Shown: in pieces, positions 28,214 through 37,189 of the stretch
Position numbering within the stretch: position 1 is the stretch's first letter
Layout of the letters: every line of letters begins with the position of its first letter
Assembly: GCF_900094575.1 (NCBI RefSeq)
Contig: NZ_FMAE01000016.1
Location: 1-40,109, forward strand
Length of the DNA: 40,109 nucleotides
Reading direction: 5' to 3'
DNA from: Bradyrhizobium yuanmingense
GTDB taxonomy: Bacteria > Pseudomonadota > Alphaproteobacteria > Rhizobiales > Xanthobacteraceae
The notes under the pieces: generated by a model
The model's database searches: none
What the model saw: only the letters and a program-made list of their open reading frames with translations
Told to the model about the DNA's origin: nothing
Made by a program: the position numbers and the translations under genes

Positions 28214-28429
28214 TCAGTGCCGGACGCACGAGGGATCCGTCAAGCAAAAAAACAGATCGCAGATGCCATTCAACGGGTCATCCACGCACTCAGGATATGA
28301 TGTATCGGCTACCGGCGCACTCGCCGCAACCGGCTGCGCGGCAACGTTTGCAGCAAAAGGAGGCACCACCGCCGTTGCAAGCGCGAGGGCGCTCGCGGTC
28401 ACTAACACAGACTTTTTCATTCGAGACAT
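28214..28429 (-). CDS. Small predicted secreted peptide with four cysteines
   Basis: The 71-residue product starts at ATG 28429 with AGGGA 4-5 bases upstream. It has a textbook signal peptide: MSRMKKSVLVTASALALAT, a hydrophobic core continuing to VVPPF, and AANVAAQ with cleavage likely after VAA. The mature part of about 38 residues is acidic and ends in YPECVDDPLNGICDLFFCLTD followed by PSCVRH, four Cys that could form two disulfides in the periplasm or outside. No homologous family is known to me. It is monocistronic, convergent with the transporter and next to an IS66 insertion. Confidence 0.65.
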   Translation of the reverse strand: MSRMKKSVLVTASALALATAVVPPFAANVAAQPVAASAPVADTSYPECVDDPLNGICDLFFCLTDPSCVRH

Positions 28430-28825
28430 CGCTTCCCTAGGTTAGCCCCAGCCGCTCTCGACGGTCTATCTGACGACGCTGCAAGCGGTAAAATTGATTT
28501 TCTTGATCAGATCTATCGACCGAATGGATAAGTACGCAGCAATGGACGATCGGCTCATCGATGCGATGGGCGAGGAGTTTCAAATTCGGCTGAACCAACG
28601 GGGCCGAAGCGGGTCTGACGGGCGATGCCGAGGCCCAGCGGTCGCTCGGACCTCAACGTCAACGAGATCGCCTGCGAGATCAAAAGCGAAGTGATGCACC
28701 GGGTGCTTAGGGCCGCACGGAATCGAGCTGTAAAAGATCGATCAAACTAGTCATACGGATTGCTGTCGTGAGCTCGCGCCATGACTCAATGAACAGTCCA
28801 CCAAGCTGATCTTGCGGCGGAGCAT
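28430..28825. other. Left flank of the IS66 insertion; no intact gene
   Basis: No complete gene. If the IS is removed, a minus-strand frame runs from 31630 through one copy of the 8-bp duplication into this flank, ending at TAA 28707-28709 (99 codons). See the findings. Confidence 0.35.
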
Positions 28826-28833
28826 GCTCTTCC
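28826..28833. repeat. Target-site duplication, left copy (GCTCTTCC)
   Basis: Exact copy of the 8 bases at 31450-31457, immediately outside the left inverted repeat of the IS66 element. Confidence 0.92.
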
Positions 28834-28920
28834 GTACCGCTCCGACGAGGACCGTCTTGCGTGACGGGTGGTAATTCGCGAAGCGTGTGACCTTAGGTCT
28901 AGCTTTAAGGTCATCAGGCG

Positions 28921-29322
28921 ATGCGGGTCGAAGTTTTGGGCGGGCTCGAGCGGCGGCGGCGTTGGTCGCAGGACGACAAGGCACGGATTGTCGAGGAGAC
29001 GCTGGCACCGGGCGCGAAGGTAACTGAGGTTGCGCGGCGCAACGGAGTAGCGGCCAGCCTGGTGTTTACCTGGCGTCGACAAGCACGGACATCGGAACAA
29101 GTTGCACCATCTTTTACGCCGGTGCAGATCGCCGCCGTAGCGGCCTCGGCTGAAGAAACTCCGAAGCTTTTGCCTACGGTTGATGGCCGAGTTCGCTCGG
29201 CGGCAGCCGCGCGTACTGGATTGATAGAGATCGATCTCGGCAACCGACGGTGCATCCGGGTGGATGCGCACGTCGATCCGGAGGCGTTGGCGCGGGTCCT
29301 CGATGTGCTTGGACGCCGATGA
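28921..29322 (+). CDS. tnpA: IS66 accessory protein TnpA
   Basis: The 133-residue protein has the IS66 OrfA helix-turn-helix: RRRRWSQDDKARIVEETLAP, VTEVARRNGVAASLVFTWRR. It binds DNA and is needed with TnpB and TnpC for transposition. The C-terminal half (DLGNRRCIRVDAHVDPEALA, RVLDVLGRR) matches the family ending. Its stop overlaps the tnpB start by four bases (ATGA), so translation is coupled. Confidence 0.93.
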   Translation: MRVEVLGGLERRRRWSQDDKARIVEETLAPGAKVTEVARRNGVAASLVFTWRRQARTSEQVAPSFTPVQIAAVAASAEETPKLLPTVDGRVRSAAAARTGLIEIDLGNRRCIRVDAHVDPEALARVLDVLGRR

Positions 29323-29666
29323 TTTCTGTACCAGGGAATGTGCGAGTGTGGCTGGCTACAGGCTACACGGATATGCGCAGAGGCTTTCCATCGCTGGCCC
29401 TCCAAGTGCAGGAGGTGCTGCACAAAGAACCGCTCAGCGGTCATTTGTTTGTCTTCCGCGGTCGCCGCAGCGATCTTGTGAAGGTGATCTGGCACGATGG
29501 TCAGGGAGCCTGCTTGTTCACAAAAAAACTCGAGAGAAAAAAGTTTATCTGGCCATCGGTTGCCGGTGAAGCGGTAACGATCTCGCTGGCGCAGTTGAGC
29601 TACCTGCTGTCCGGGATCGATTGGCGCAATCCGCAAGAAACCCAGCGTCCGACGCGGGTCGGATAA
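29319..29666 (+). CDS. tnpB: IS66 accessory protein TnpB
   Basis: The 115-residue protein carries the IS66 Orf2 signature: VRVWLATGYTDMRRGFPSLA, LSGHLFVFRGRRSDLVKVIW, HDGQGACLFTKKLER, FIWP. The ATG at 29319 overlaps the tnpA stop. The biochemical role in transposition is not established. The frame is open upstream but those codons belong to tnpA in another frame. Confidence 0.93.
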   Translation: MISVPGNVRVWLATGYTDMRRGFPSLALQVQEVLHKEPLSGHLFVFRGRRSDLVKVIWHDGQGACLFTKKLERKKFIWPSVAGEAVTISLAQLSYLLSGIDWRNPQETQRPTRVG

Positions 29667-29711
29667 TCGTTTTGGGTTTGAATCTGATGCTCGATCTGAT
29701 TCAATGGCTTC

Positions 29712-31373
29712 ATGACATTGAAGCCGAGCGATCTTCCGTCGGATCTCGCGAGCGCCTACCTTGCGCTGCTGGCCGAGCGCGAGGCGTTGCAGGCTGAACG
29801 CGATGTGGCGGTCGCGGATGCCGCCAACGCGCGGGCGGAGCTGTCGGACAGCGAAGTGCTGATCGCTCATCTTGAGCTACGGATCGAGAAGCTCAAACGC
29901 GAACTGCACGGGCAGCGCTCCGAGCGCACGGCGCGGCTACTTGAGCAGTTGGAATTGGAGCTCGAAGAACTCGCCACCACGGCGACCGAGAATGAGCTGG
30001 CTGCGCAGGCTGCCGCGGCAAAAACCCAGAGCGTGAGCGCCTTCACGCGCAAGCGGCCGGTGCGCAAGCCGTGGCCGGACGACATCGAACGTGAGCGCGT
30101 CGTCATCGAGGCTCCAAGGACCTGCGCCTGCTGCGGTGGATCGCGGTTGGCGAAGGTCGGCGAGGATGTGACCAAGACGCTGGAGGAGATTCCGCGTCGC
30201 TTTAAGGTCATCGAGACGGTACGCGAGAAGTTCACCTGCCGCGATTGCGAGAAGATAAGCCAGCCGCCGGCACCGTTCCATGCGAGGCCGCGCGGCTTCA
30301 TCGGCCCACAATTGCTGGCGACGATTCTGTTCGACAAGTTCGGCATGCATATCCCGCTCAACCGCCAGAGCGTGCGCTTTAAGGCCGAGAGGATCGATCT
30401 GCCGTTATCGACGCTGGCCGACCAGGTCGGTCACGGGACCTTCGCCGTCACGCCGCTGTTCCAGCTGATCGAGCGTCATGTGCTTGCGGCCGAGCGCCTT
30501 CATGGCGACGACACCACCATCCGCATCCTGGCGAAGGGCAAGTGCACGACCGGCCGGATCTGGACGTATGTGCGGGATGATCGGCCCTTCGCCGGACCTG
30601 CGCCGCCGGCGGCGGTCTATTACGCCTCGGGCGACCGAAGGGGCGAACATCCCCAGAAGCATCTGGCCGTCTTCGGCGGTATCCTGCAGGCGGATTGCTA
30701 TAGCGGCTTCGAGCCGTTGTTCGACCCAAAAAGGAAAGCGATGCCGATCACGCCGGCATTTTGCCTGGCCCATGCGCGGCGGGGCTTCTTCGAACTGGCT
30801 GACATCGAGAAAGCCGCCCGGGACGGACAGAAAGGCAAACCGGTCTCCCCGATCGCGCTGGAAGCGGTCAGGCGTCTTGACGCCCTGTTCGAGATCGAGC
30901 GCGCCATCAACGGCCGCAGTGCCGACGGCCGGCGCGCCGTGCGCCAGGAACAGAGCAAGCCGCTTCTCGACGACATGCACGACTGGCTGCTCCGCGAGCG
31001 GGAGACCCTGTCGAGCTCCTCCGAGGTCCTGAAGCCCATGAACTACATGCTCAGGCGCTGGGACGACTTCGCCCGCTTCCTCGACGACGGCAGGGTCTGC
31101 TTGACCAACAATTGCGCTGAACGCGCGTTGAGAGGCATCGCCTTGGGGCGGCGCAACTGGACCTTCGCTGGCAGCCAGCGCGGTGCCGATCGGGCCGCCA
31201 TCATGCTGACGATGATCACGACCTGTCGCCTCAACGACGTCGATCCCAAGGCCTGGCTCGCCGACGTCCTCGCCCGGATCGCCGATCTTCCTACGTCGCG
31301 GCTGCACGAACTGCTGCCCTGGGAATGGAAGCTCCTGCGCCAAGCCAATCCCACCGATCAGCAAGCCGCCTGA
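29712..31373 (+). CDS. tnpC: IS66 transposase TnpC (DDE type)
   Basis: The 553-residue transposase has the family layout: N-terminal leucine-rich coiled coil (residues 15-100, ELRIEKLKRELHGQRSERTA), a zinc-binding-like region (CACCGG, KFTCRDCEKISQPP), then the DDE core with HGDDTTIRIL (first Asp), QADCYSGFEPLFD (second Asp) and NNCAERALRGIALGRRNW (Glu), and the C-terminal MLTMITTCRLNDVDPKAWL and LPWEW. No interruptions, so it should be active. A 3' copy of this gene survives as a remnant at 9562-10077. Confidence 0.95.
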   Translation: MTLKPSDLPSDLASAYLALLAEREALQAERDVAVADAANARAELSDSEVLIAHLELRIEKLKRELHGQRSERTARLLEQLELELEELATTATENELAAQAAAAKTQSVSAFTRKRPVRKPWPDDIERERVVIEAPRTCACCGGSRLAKVGEDVTKTLEEIPRRFKVIETVREKFTCRDCEKISQPPAPFHARPRGFIGPQLLATILFDKFGMHIPLNRQSVRFKAERIDLPLSTLADQVGHGTFAVTPLFQLIERHVLAAERLHGDDTTIRILAKGKCTTGRIWTYVRDDRPFAGPAPPAAVYYASGDRRGEHPQKHLAVFGGILQADCYSGFEPLFDPKRKAMPITPAFCLAHARRGFFELADIEKAARDGQKGKPVSPIALEAVRRLDALFEIERAINGRSADGRRAVRQEQSKPLLDDMHDWLLRERETLSSSSEVLKPMNYMLRRWDDFARFLDDGRVCLTNNCAERALRGIALGRRNWTFAGSQRGADRAAIMLTMITTCRLNDVDPKAWLADVLARIADLPTSRLHELLPWEWKLLRQANPTDQQAA

Positions 31374-31449
31374 CCTTCACCCCGCCGATCATAGAACTAA
31401 CTGTACCCGCGCGCATGCGTCAATCAGGCGGTCCTCGTCGTATGCGTAC

Positions 31450-31457
31450 GCTCTTCC
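31450..31457. repeat. Target-site duplication, right copy (GCTCTTCC)
   Basis: Exact copy of the 8 bases at 28826-28833, immediately outside the right inverted repeat. Confidence 0.92.
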
Positions 31458-32145
31458 GGCGATGCCACCGTTGCTCGCTCGTGGCGGCGACTGAAAAAAG
31501 CAGGGAAATGACTCACCATACGACGGTGTATTGAAATCGTCTCCGCGGCGCCCGGCGCCATTGCAGTTGAAACGAAGAAGCTCCGACTTACTCGGATTGA
31601 GACGCTCAACGAAGAACGACACCCCAGCATCTTTTGGAGGCCAAGGAGGCGTGATGCTGGGGCCGTCGTAGCCTGATGCTAGAGTAGCAAACAGGCGGCG
31701 TTGTTGTGCACCGCCCGGTTTGATTCGTCAAAGCGGCCGGGACGCTCAGCTCCCGTACATCCGGACCATCCGCGATCCGTTGAAGCTCGCCCGAAGAGTT
31801 TGCGCGCCAGTTCGCCGCGGGCAGGCAGGTGAAAGCACTGTGACACCGGGCGTATCGCCGCCAGCATCTGGTATATCTCCCGCCTGCAATAGTCAGCGGC
31901 CCAGCTTCTCGCCCGAGCGCCGATGTTCGCCAGGGCAGGGAATGGCAGCTTGCTTGTACGACGACCGACAATCCTCCGGATCGCCAGCCGATACCCCTCC
32001 CGTAAGAAGTGTTCTCTCCCCGGCTCCATCCTTGTGTAAGCTGGAGTTCGACGAGGCTCGGCGCAGCTCAGGCAATCCGCCGAGCCGGTCCGAAAGGCAT
32101 GAACTCTGACGCCGAACGGCTCACCGGCGCAAGAAAACCAGCTCA
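31458..32145. other. No intact gene; right flank of the IS66 insertion and 3' side of the 737-residue effector
   Basis: Minus-strand frames such as 31679-32206 contain no motif I recognise. The frame starting at 31630 (-) may have been a small gene split by the IS66 insertion. Confidence 0.4.
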
Positions 32146-34359
32146 CTAGATCCCCAGTCGAGCCATCTGAGCTGAAGCGTGCTCCGGGTCGGGAAGGGGC
32201 TGCCATGGCTGGCCAGCGGCGGTGCTCAACAAGGACCTACAGAATGCGGGAGTGAGCTTGCCTCGGTGGATCACGACGTTCTCGTGCCCCTCGGCGGCTC
32301 GAGCGTTCTGCCAGTGCTGATTGTAGCCGCGCTGTTCGTCAGACTTGACGTGGCAAGCGGCGAATTCGCGATCGCCCAGCGTTGCCAATTGCCAGGCATG
32401 TACCGGCCGCTTGGTGTGGATGTGTACCCACATCGGCCTTGGCGTCGCGCCATTGCTCAGCGCCATGGGCTGTAGCTTGATTTCAAACAGCGTCCCTGGC
32501 TCTCCCTTCAAGGCGCGAGGTGGATCCACTGACGCCAGTTCCCCCGCTGCCCGTAACTGTACAAGGTATTTCTGCGATGGAAACGCATAGGTCTTCATGC
32601 AATCGCTCGTGATTGCTGCCTTTCGCGCGCTCAATGACTTTGCCTGCCCCTGAACCTCGGACCCCATCCTTTGAAGCCGGACTATCTTTTCGTGCACTTC
32701 GGGCACCTGCGCAGCGGTGAGCAGGCCCCGTCGGCGAGACTCCTCCAGCGCGGCTACACAGGCCTCAATCTCGGAGGACTGCGTCTGCAAGCGCTTGATC
32801 ACGCGATTCAGGACATGTTCGGCGTCGTCGGGCTTCATCTGGCGCGCTTGCGAGACGGCGCTTTGCTGAGCCCGCAGATCGAACTGCAGCAGCTCGTCCA
32901 ATCGCTCAAGTAATCCCGGCAGTGCCTTCCTGGAGGGCGGAGCCTGCCACATCTGGAGGTGATCGGTCGCAGAGGATGACGCAGCTGCCTCCTCCGGCGT
33001 GGCGAGTTTCTTTGTACCGAGATCCGAGAGCACGATGACCTTGCCCGTCGCGGCCGCGGCGGCATCGGACCTTCCCAGTTGCGGCGCGGGCGGGCTGGCC
33101 GTCGAACTCCCCTCGCCCGCGGCTGCTCCGCGCTTTGCTTTGCCCTTTCTGCGCGCTGGAGTGCCTTCACCCACCAGGGCAGTGTTTTCAGGAAGCGCAG
33201 CCCAAGCCGGCGGTTCAATCGTCACTTCCGTCTTTGGCTGCAATGCCAGCAGCCGCATGACGTCGTTCGCCGTCACCCACGCTCCGTCCACGATCTCGCC
33301 AAGCAACTGCAAAGGAAGGTCAGCTTCCGTTCCAGCCTCCCTCAGGGGCTCAAGCATGCCCCTCAGTTGGGATGCAAATTCCGAAAGCCGTTCCATCACT
33401 CCTTCCAGAACGGCGCGGTGCTCGGCGTCGAGCACCGCTCCTCCGCGAACGGCCTCGCCCGTCGAAATAAATGCCGGAAAAACATCTTCAACAAAGGTCC
33501 CGAGCAGACGCACCTGCCCCCTCTCGTCCATGAGGGCGGCTCGCACGTCCGGTGCTAACGTGCTCGCTCGCGACTCAATCAAGAGCTGGGCGAGAGCGAT
33601 GCGCGATTGCAGATACATGCACCTGGTATTGAGCGCCCAGCCCGTATTGAGCCTGAGTTGGCCCTCTTCGGTCTTGCGCATCTCGGGCGTGCTGCTTGGC
33701 AAGTGGGCAGTAGCCGCACAGACTGACTGCATCCGCTCGAAGCGCAACGCCTTCTTTCCCCACCAGTCCATGCAGGCAGCATACTGGTTCGCGACGCCCG
33801 CAACGACGCGGCTCAGCTGGTCGGGCGGAGCGGTGTCTTTGACCTCGTCGAGCAGGGCTTTTGCTTTCTTTCTCCTGTTCTCAAGTGGGTACAGAATCTC
33901 GGTGGCTACTTCGTTACATTGGTTGCCCGCATCCAGCGTGTTGTCGCGGAGCCGGCGAGCCTGATCGTCGGGCAGGATACGACGCGCCAAATTGGAAGGC
34001 AGATTCGCGTAATACTCCAGAACTGTTGAGCCTGCTTCGACCACTCGATCGATCAGCTCTTGCGCCTTTTCCGAGTTGCAGCGTTGCATGGCCGCTCGAC
34101 GGCAAGTTTCAAACTTCTCAAGCAGGCTGTCCAAATTTCGCTTTGCGGCCTTGATCTCGTTGCGCGTTGGCGCCGCCATATCTGAAGCCGCAGTTCTGTC
34201 TTGAGGTCCGGAGCGCATCCGCTCCAGGACGGCATCGAAGGATTGACCGCGTTCCCCAGGGAAGAGACCAGGCTCCAGGCTCGAACGGCTCAATTCCCCG
34301 GCGCTGTCGGCTCCCGCCGCCTCACCCTGTGATGAATCAGCTCGGCCAATACCTTTCAT
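32146..34359 (-). CDS. Predicted type III effector, 737 residues, helical; possibly XopP/HLK-like
   Basis: ATG 34359 has GGAG nine bases upstream and follows a tts box by 49 bases. The N-terminal 60 residues are Ser/Gly/Glu-rich, as in type III secretion signals. Residues 65-370 are almost entirely helical with Leu/Ala/Arg periodicity (NEIKAAKRNLDSLLEKFETC, QSRIALAQLLIESRAS). A flexible linker (400-470) has a basic RRKGKAKR at 403-410, a possible nuclear signal, followed by a second helical block (480-585). The C-terminus (620-737: FEIKLQPMALSNG, MWVHIHTKRPVHAWQLATL, ACHVKSDEQRGYNQHWQNAR, NVVIHRGKLTPAFC) is the most distinctive part. Size and this C-terminus recall the Xanthomonas XopP / Ralstonia HLK effectors, but that is from memory. 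It lacks the MDP start and the shared module. Confidence 0.75.
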   Translation of the reverse strand: MKGIGRADSSQGEAAGADSAGELSRSSLEPGLFPGERGQSFDAVLERMRSGPQDRTAASDMAAPTRNEIKAAKRNLDSLLEKFETCRRAAMQRCNSEKAQELIDRVVEAGSTVLEYYANLPSNLARRILPDDQARRLRDNTLDAGNQCNEVATEILYPLENRRKKAKALLDEVKDTAPPDQLSRVVAGVANQYAACMDWWGKKALRFERMQSVCAATAHLPSSTPEMRKTEEGQLRLNTGWALNTRCMYLQSRIALAQLLIESRASTLAPDVRAALMDERGQVRLLGTFVEDVFPAFISTGEAVRGGAVLDAEHRAVLEGVMERLSEFASQLRGMLEPLREAGTEADLPLQLLGEIVDGAWVTANDVMRLLALQPKTEVTIEPPAWAALPENTALVGEGTPARRKGKAKRGAAAGEGSSTASPPAPQLGRSDAAAAATGKVIVLSDLGTKKLATPEEAAASSSATDHLQMWQAPPSRKALPGLLERLDELLQFDLRAQQSAVSQARQMKPDDAEHVLNRVIKRLQTQSSEIEACVAALEESRRRGLLTAAQVPEVHEKIVRLQRMGSEVQGQAKSLSARKAAITSDCMKTYAFPSQKYLVQLRAAGELASVDPPRALKGEPGTLFEIKLQPMALSNGATPRPMWVHIHTKRPVHAWQLATLGDREFAACHVKSDEQRGYNQHWQNARAAEGHENVVIHRGKLTPAFCRSLLSTAAGQPWQPLPDPEHASAQMARLGI

Positions 34360-34408
34360 ACTTCATCTCCGAATAGTCGAGAGTGCGCAGCCTGTCTGGA
34401 TAGGCCGC

Positions 34409-34428
34409 CTAGCTGACGACTAGCTGAC
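34409..34428 (-). promoter_or_regulatory. tts box of the 737-residue effector gene
   Basis: On the minus strand GTCAGCTAGTCGTCAGCTAG matches the tts-box core (GTCAGCT-N2-TCG-N2-AGCT), followed by GGCGGCCTATCC. It lies 49 bases upstream of ATG 34359, the same spacing as in front of the SUMO-protease gene. Confidence 0.85.
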
Positions 34429-35175
34429 CAAGAGCCATTCATCTGGATGCACAAGAAATAAGACCTCGCCTTGAGTTCCACTTCAATCGCAGCTTGGTCG
34501 TGTTGCTGAACTAGCCGCATCAGTGCCGGTGTGATCAGCTGAGACGTGACCGGCGTCCGACCTGCCCTACCCACGGAATAGTCCCTACCCGAACGCCTTG
34601 GCTCTATGCACGCGAGCTGGGCCAAGTCAAACGCTAGAGAGCAGCCAGGAACGCGCTCGCCTCCTGAACGGCGATTTTTGGCCAAGCAGAACTGGCCAGC
34701 GTATGTCGATCGGCAGACCTTCGCTCGCAACGCACGCGTCCCGCTATCCACTAAACAGACTTCGACCGAAGAGTTTACCAAGTCACCAGCCATCGACGGG
34801 TGTGCCGAGACGTCGGAGGCCATCAGCAACGACATTTTGCCCGTCGGAACTGAGCAGAATCGAGGTTGCGCAACTCCCTCAAACTATATCTCGCAAAAGC
34901 CGGGCCGCCGCCCAGGCCGGTTAAATCACACTCATAGAAATGTGGCAGCAAGCATATCGAGCACACCGAGCGTCACCCCGACCAGCGAATTGGGTGTCCG
35001 CACGTCTCTAAAGAGCAGAAAGGTGAGTATCGGCTCCACTACCAGAATAGCTCCCACTATTTCGCGGCAATGATCCAGATATTCTTCATATGCATGTGGC
35101 GAAGCGCTTATCTGAAAATGAGGTAGATGCCACCGAAGGATATCAGGAGAAACATCGGCCACAGGCATTGCCAAA
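34429..35175. other. No established gene
   Basis: A minus frame from TTG 35213 to 34932 (93 codons; ATG alternative 45 bases in) ends in a hydrophobic stretch, GAILVVEPILTFLLFRDV and LVGVTLGVLDMLAAT, that could be a membrane remnant. It overlaps the small ORF at 35176-35331 in another frame. Neither is recognised. The rest has only short frames. Confidence 0.35.
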
Positions 35176-35331
35176 TTACTGCCGGTCTTCCCCAGGGAGC
35201 TTGAGGTAATCAACTCGGGGAATATCCAAATCGCTTCTCCAAGGAAAATCGCTGCTACCCGCTACAATCTTCAGCATCAATTCATCGGCCTCCACGTTCC
35301 GGCTATACAAGGCAACCCGAACAGGCGGCAT
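35176..35331 (-). CDS. Small hypothetical ORF, 51 residues
   Basis: The frame MPPVRVALYSRNVEADELML, KIVAGSSDFPWRSDLDIPRV, DYLKLPGEDRQ has balanced, protein-like composition, unlike the Arg/Ser-rich shadows around it. An AAAGGG lies about 20 bases upstream of the ATG, too far for a good ribosome binding site. It overlaps the 3'-extending frame 34932-35213 by 38 bases, so the two might be one frameshifted gene. Function unknown. Confidence 0.3.
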   Translation of the reverse strand: MPPVRVALYSRNVEADELMLKIVAGSSDFPWRSDLDIPRVDYLKLPGEDRQ

Positions 35332-35554
35332 CGGAGTTGCCGTTGAGGCCCTTTCGGCATCTCAGGCGTTTGCAAGTCGAGACGCGCGCCTGACATGTCG
35401 CTTCTCACGGGGACTTCAAACGTCTGCCCGGTCGATCAGTAGTTGCCCACTAAAAATGCTTCGCGTCGATCGAGCCATCTGCGCAGATTGAACATTAGTT
35501 CAGATCAATCCACCCTGACCGCGCACCGGCGGCCGGGGACTGGCGCGACCAGGC
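35332..35554. other. Short non-coding interval downstream of the P450 gene
   Basis: No motif or hairpin of note seen. Confidence 0.4.
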
Positions 35555-36790
35555 CTACGCTTCAATCCGCACGGGGAGAGCCGAATAGCCGTGCACGAAG
35601 TTAGATGCAATTCGCTCGGGTTCGCCGACGACCTCGATCTCCAGTCTCGCATCCAAGATCTCTTCCCAGAGGACTCTCAACTGCAGTTCGGCAAGATGTC
35701 GACCAAGACAGCGATGGATTCCGAATCCGAACGAGAGGTGCTGCCGCACATTCTTCCGGTCGATCACGAAACTGTTGGCGTTCTCAATGATCTCTTCGTC
35801 TCTGTTGCCGGAGATGTACCACATGACGACCTTGTCGCCTTTCCGGATCTGTTTCCCGCCTACGATGCTGTCGACCGCGGCAGTGCGGCGCATATGCGCG
35901 ATCGGTGTCTGGTATCGGATAATCTCGGACACGGCGCTCGAGACCAGCTTGGGATTGTCGGCTAGTTTTCGCAGTTCGGAGGGGTACTGGCTCATGAACA
36001 GGAGGCCGCCGGTAATCGAGTTGCGCGTCGTATCATTTCCCCCCACGATCAGCAGAATCAGATTCCCGAGAAACTCACTCGGCTTCATATGGCGTGTGGC
36101 GGGCGAATGCGCCATCAAGGAAATCAGGTCGAGGCGCGGCTCGGCATTAATGCGCTCGTTCCAAAGCCCTGTAAAATAGTCCAGACATTCTGATAAGATT
36201 GTGCTTCGCTTGTCCCAGCTGTCGATCGCATGGCCTGCTTTCGGAGTTGTAACAGCTACGTCTGACCAATAGGTCAGTAGTCGCCGATCCTCAAATGGAA
36301 AGTCGAAGAGCGTGGCGAGCATTTGCGTCGTCAACTCTATCGAGACCATGTCTACCCAATTGAAGGCTTCATTGCGCGGCAAGCCATCGAGAATCGCCCT
36401 GACCCGAGAGCGGATCAAGGTTTCGAGCTTCGTCAGGCTTTCCGGTCCGACGATCGGGCTCACGGTATTGCGCTGCTCGGCGTGCTTGGGAGGCCCCATC
36501 TTGATGAAACTCTGGGTCCAGTGTTTATCAGGCACGTCGACAATAGTGACACCTTGCTTTGATGAGAATGCTTTGTGGTTTGTGTCTATCGCTACGATGT
36601 CCCGATACTTCGTCACGGACCAATATGGACCGTGGGGGCTGTCTTTGCAGTAGTGAATGGGATCTTCTCTTCGCAACCGGTCAAAGAAACCCCATATGCT
36701 ATCGTCTTGAAAGCGCCTGCCTTCGCTTACATCCAGCTCGCTCAGCGGGATAATGTCATCTGCTGTATGATCTTCTGATCGCCTGCTCAT
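35555..36790 (-). CDS. Cytochrome P450
   Basis: The start at 36790 is chosen because GGAG sits six bases upstream; an ATG six bases earlier abuts the same GGAG. The 411-residue protein has all P450 hallmarks: helix I oxygen-binding GGNDTTRNS, helix K ExxR in SEIIRYQT, and the heme-ligand loop FGFGIHRCLGRHLAE with the axial Cys. HAEQRNTVSPIVGPESL is the usual C-helix region. It lacks a membrane anchor, so it is soluble and needs ferredoxin and reductase partners, none of which is adjacent. GNDTTRNS is seen in P450s acting on terpenoids or steroids, but the substrate cannot be assigned. It is not flanked by the other genes of the rhizobial gibberellin operon. No nod box or sigma-54 site was found upstream. 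Confidence 0.93.
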   Translation of the reverse strand: MSRRSEDHTADDIIPLSELDVSEGRRFQDDSIWGFFDRLRREDPIHYCKDSPHGPYWSVTKYRDIVAIDTNHKAFSSKQGVTIVDVPDKHWTQSFIKMGPPKHAEQRNTVSPIVGPESLTKLETLIRSRVRAILDGLPRNEAFNWVDMVSIELTTQMLATLFDFPFEDRRLLTYWSDVAVTTPKAGHAIDSWDKRSTILSECLDYFTGLWNERINAEPRLDLISLMAHSPATRHMKPSEFLGNLILLIVGGNDTTRNSITGGLLFMSQYPSELRKLADNPKLVSSAVSEIIRYQTPIAHMRRTAAVDSIVGGKQIRKGDKVVMWYISGNRDEEIIENANSFVIDRKNVRQHLSFGFGIHRCLGRHLAELQLRVLWEEILDARLEIEVVGEPERIASNFVHGYSALPVRIEA

Positions 36791-37189
36791 GATCATCTCC
36801 GCAGATTTTGCTCCCGAGAGGTTACAGATCTAGGGTCACGATTCACCGTTCGAGCTGCCGAGAGCGTTTGGCTGCGACGGGCCGCCCGACCAGACTATCT
36901 CAAAGCGCGGCTGGCCTAGCCCTACCACGTCGGGCAGTAAGGATCGTATTGACTTTCCGACCCGATCTACTCAATCACTGAGAGCTGTCACCACGAGCTG
37001 GACGACGGCTGTGCGGGAGACAACATCCGATCGAATACACACTCCCAAGGTCGCCAGCCATTTTGCGACCTCTCACTGTCGTTTCGAGTCCAGTGAGACC
37101 AATTGAGGCGGCTCGGCAGTCTGCCGCCCATCGTGATCTTGGCCGAGGCACCCCAAAGCGGCGAAGCTGGAAGGGGCAATCCTCTCTTG
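36791..37189. other. Upstream region of the P450 gene; no gene recognised
   Basis: Only short shadows. I searched by eye for NifA sites (TGT-N10-ACA), sigma-54 promoters and nod boxes and saw none that is convincing. Confidence 0.4.

Larger units (their letters stand above)
28834..31449 (+). mobile_element. Intact IS66-family insertion sequence (2616 bp)
   Basis: The element carries tnpA, tnpB and tnpC in the standard order. Its ends are imperfect inverted repeats: left GTACCGCTCCGACGAGGACC, right (reverse complement) GTACGCATACGACGAGGACC, four mismatches in the first nine bases and identical after. It is bounded by a perfect 8-bp duplication GCTCTTCC (28826-28833 and 31450-31457), the length expected for IS66. 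Perfect duplications and open frames imply a relatively recent, possibly active insertion. Confidence 0.95.

Noticed and set aside
30405..31364. 319-codon minus-strand frame inside IS66 tnpC
   Set aside because: Antisense shadow of the transposase; no motif and typical GC-rich mirror composition.
32999..33964. 321-codon plus-strand frame opposite the 737-residue effector
   Set aside because: Antisense shadow; Ser/Arg-rich without domain, while the minus strand has a tts box, SD and helical protein.
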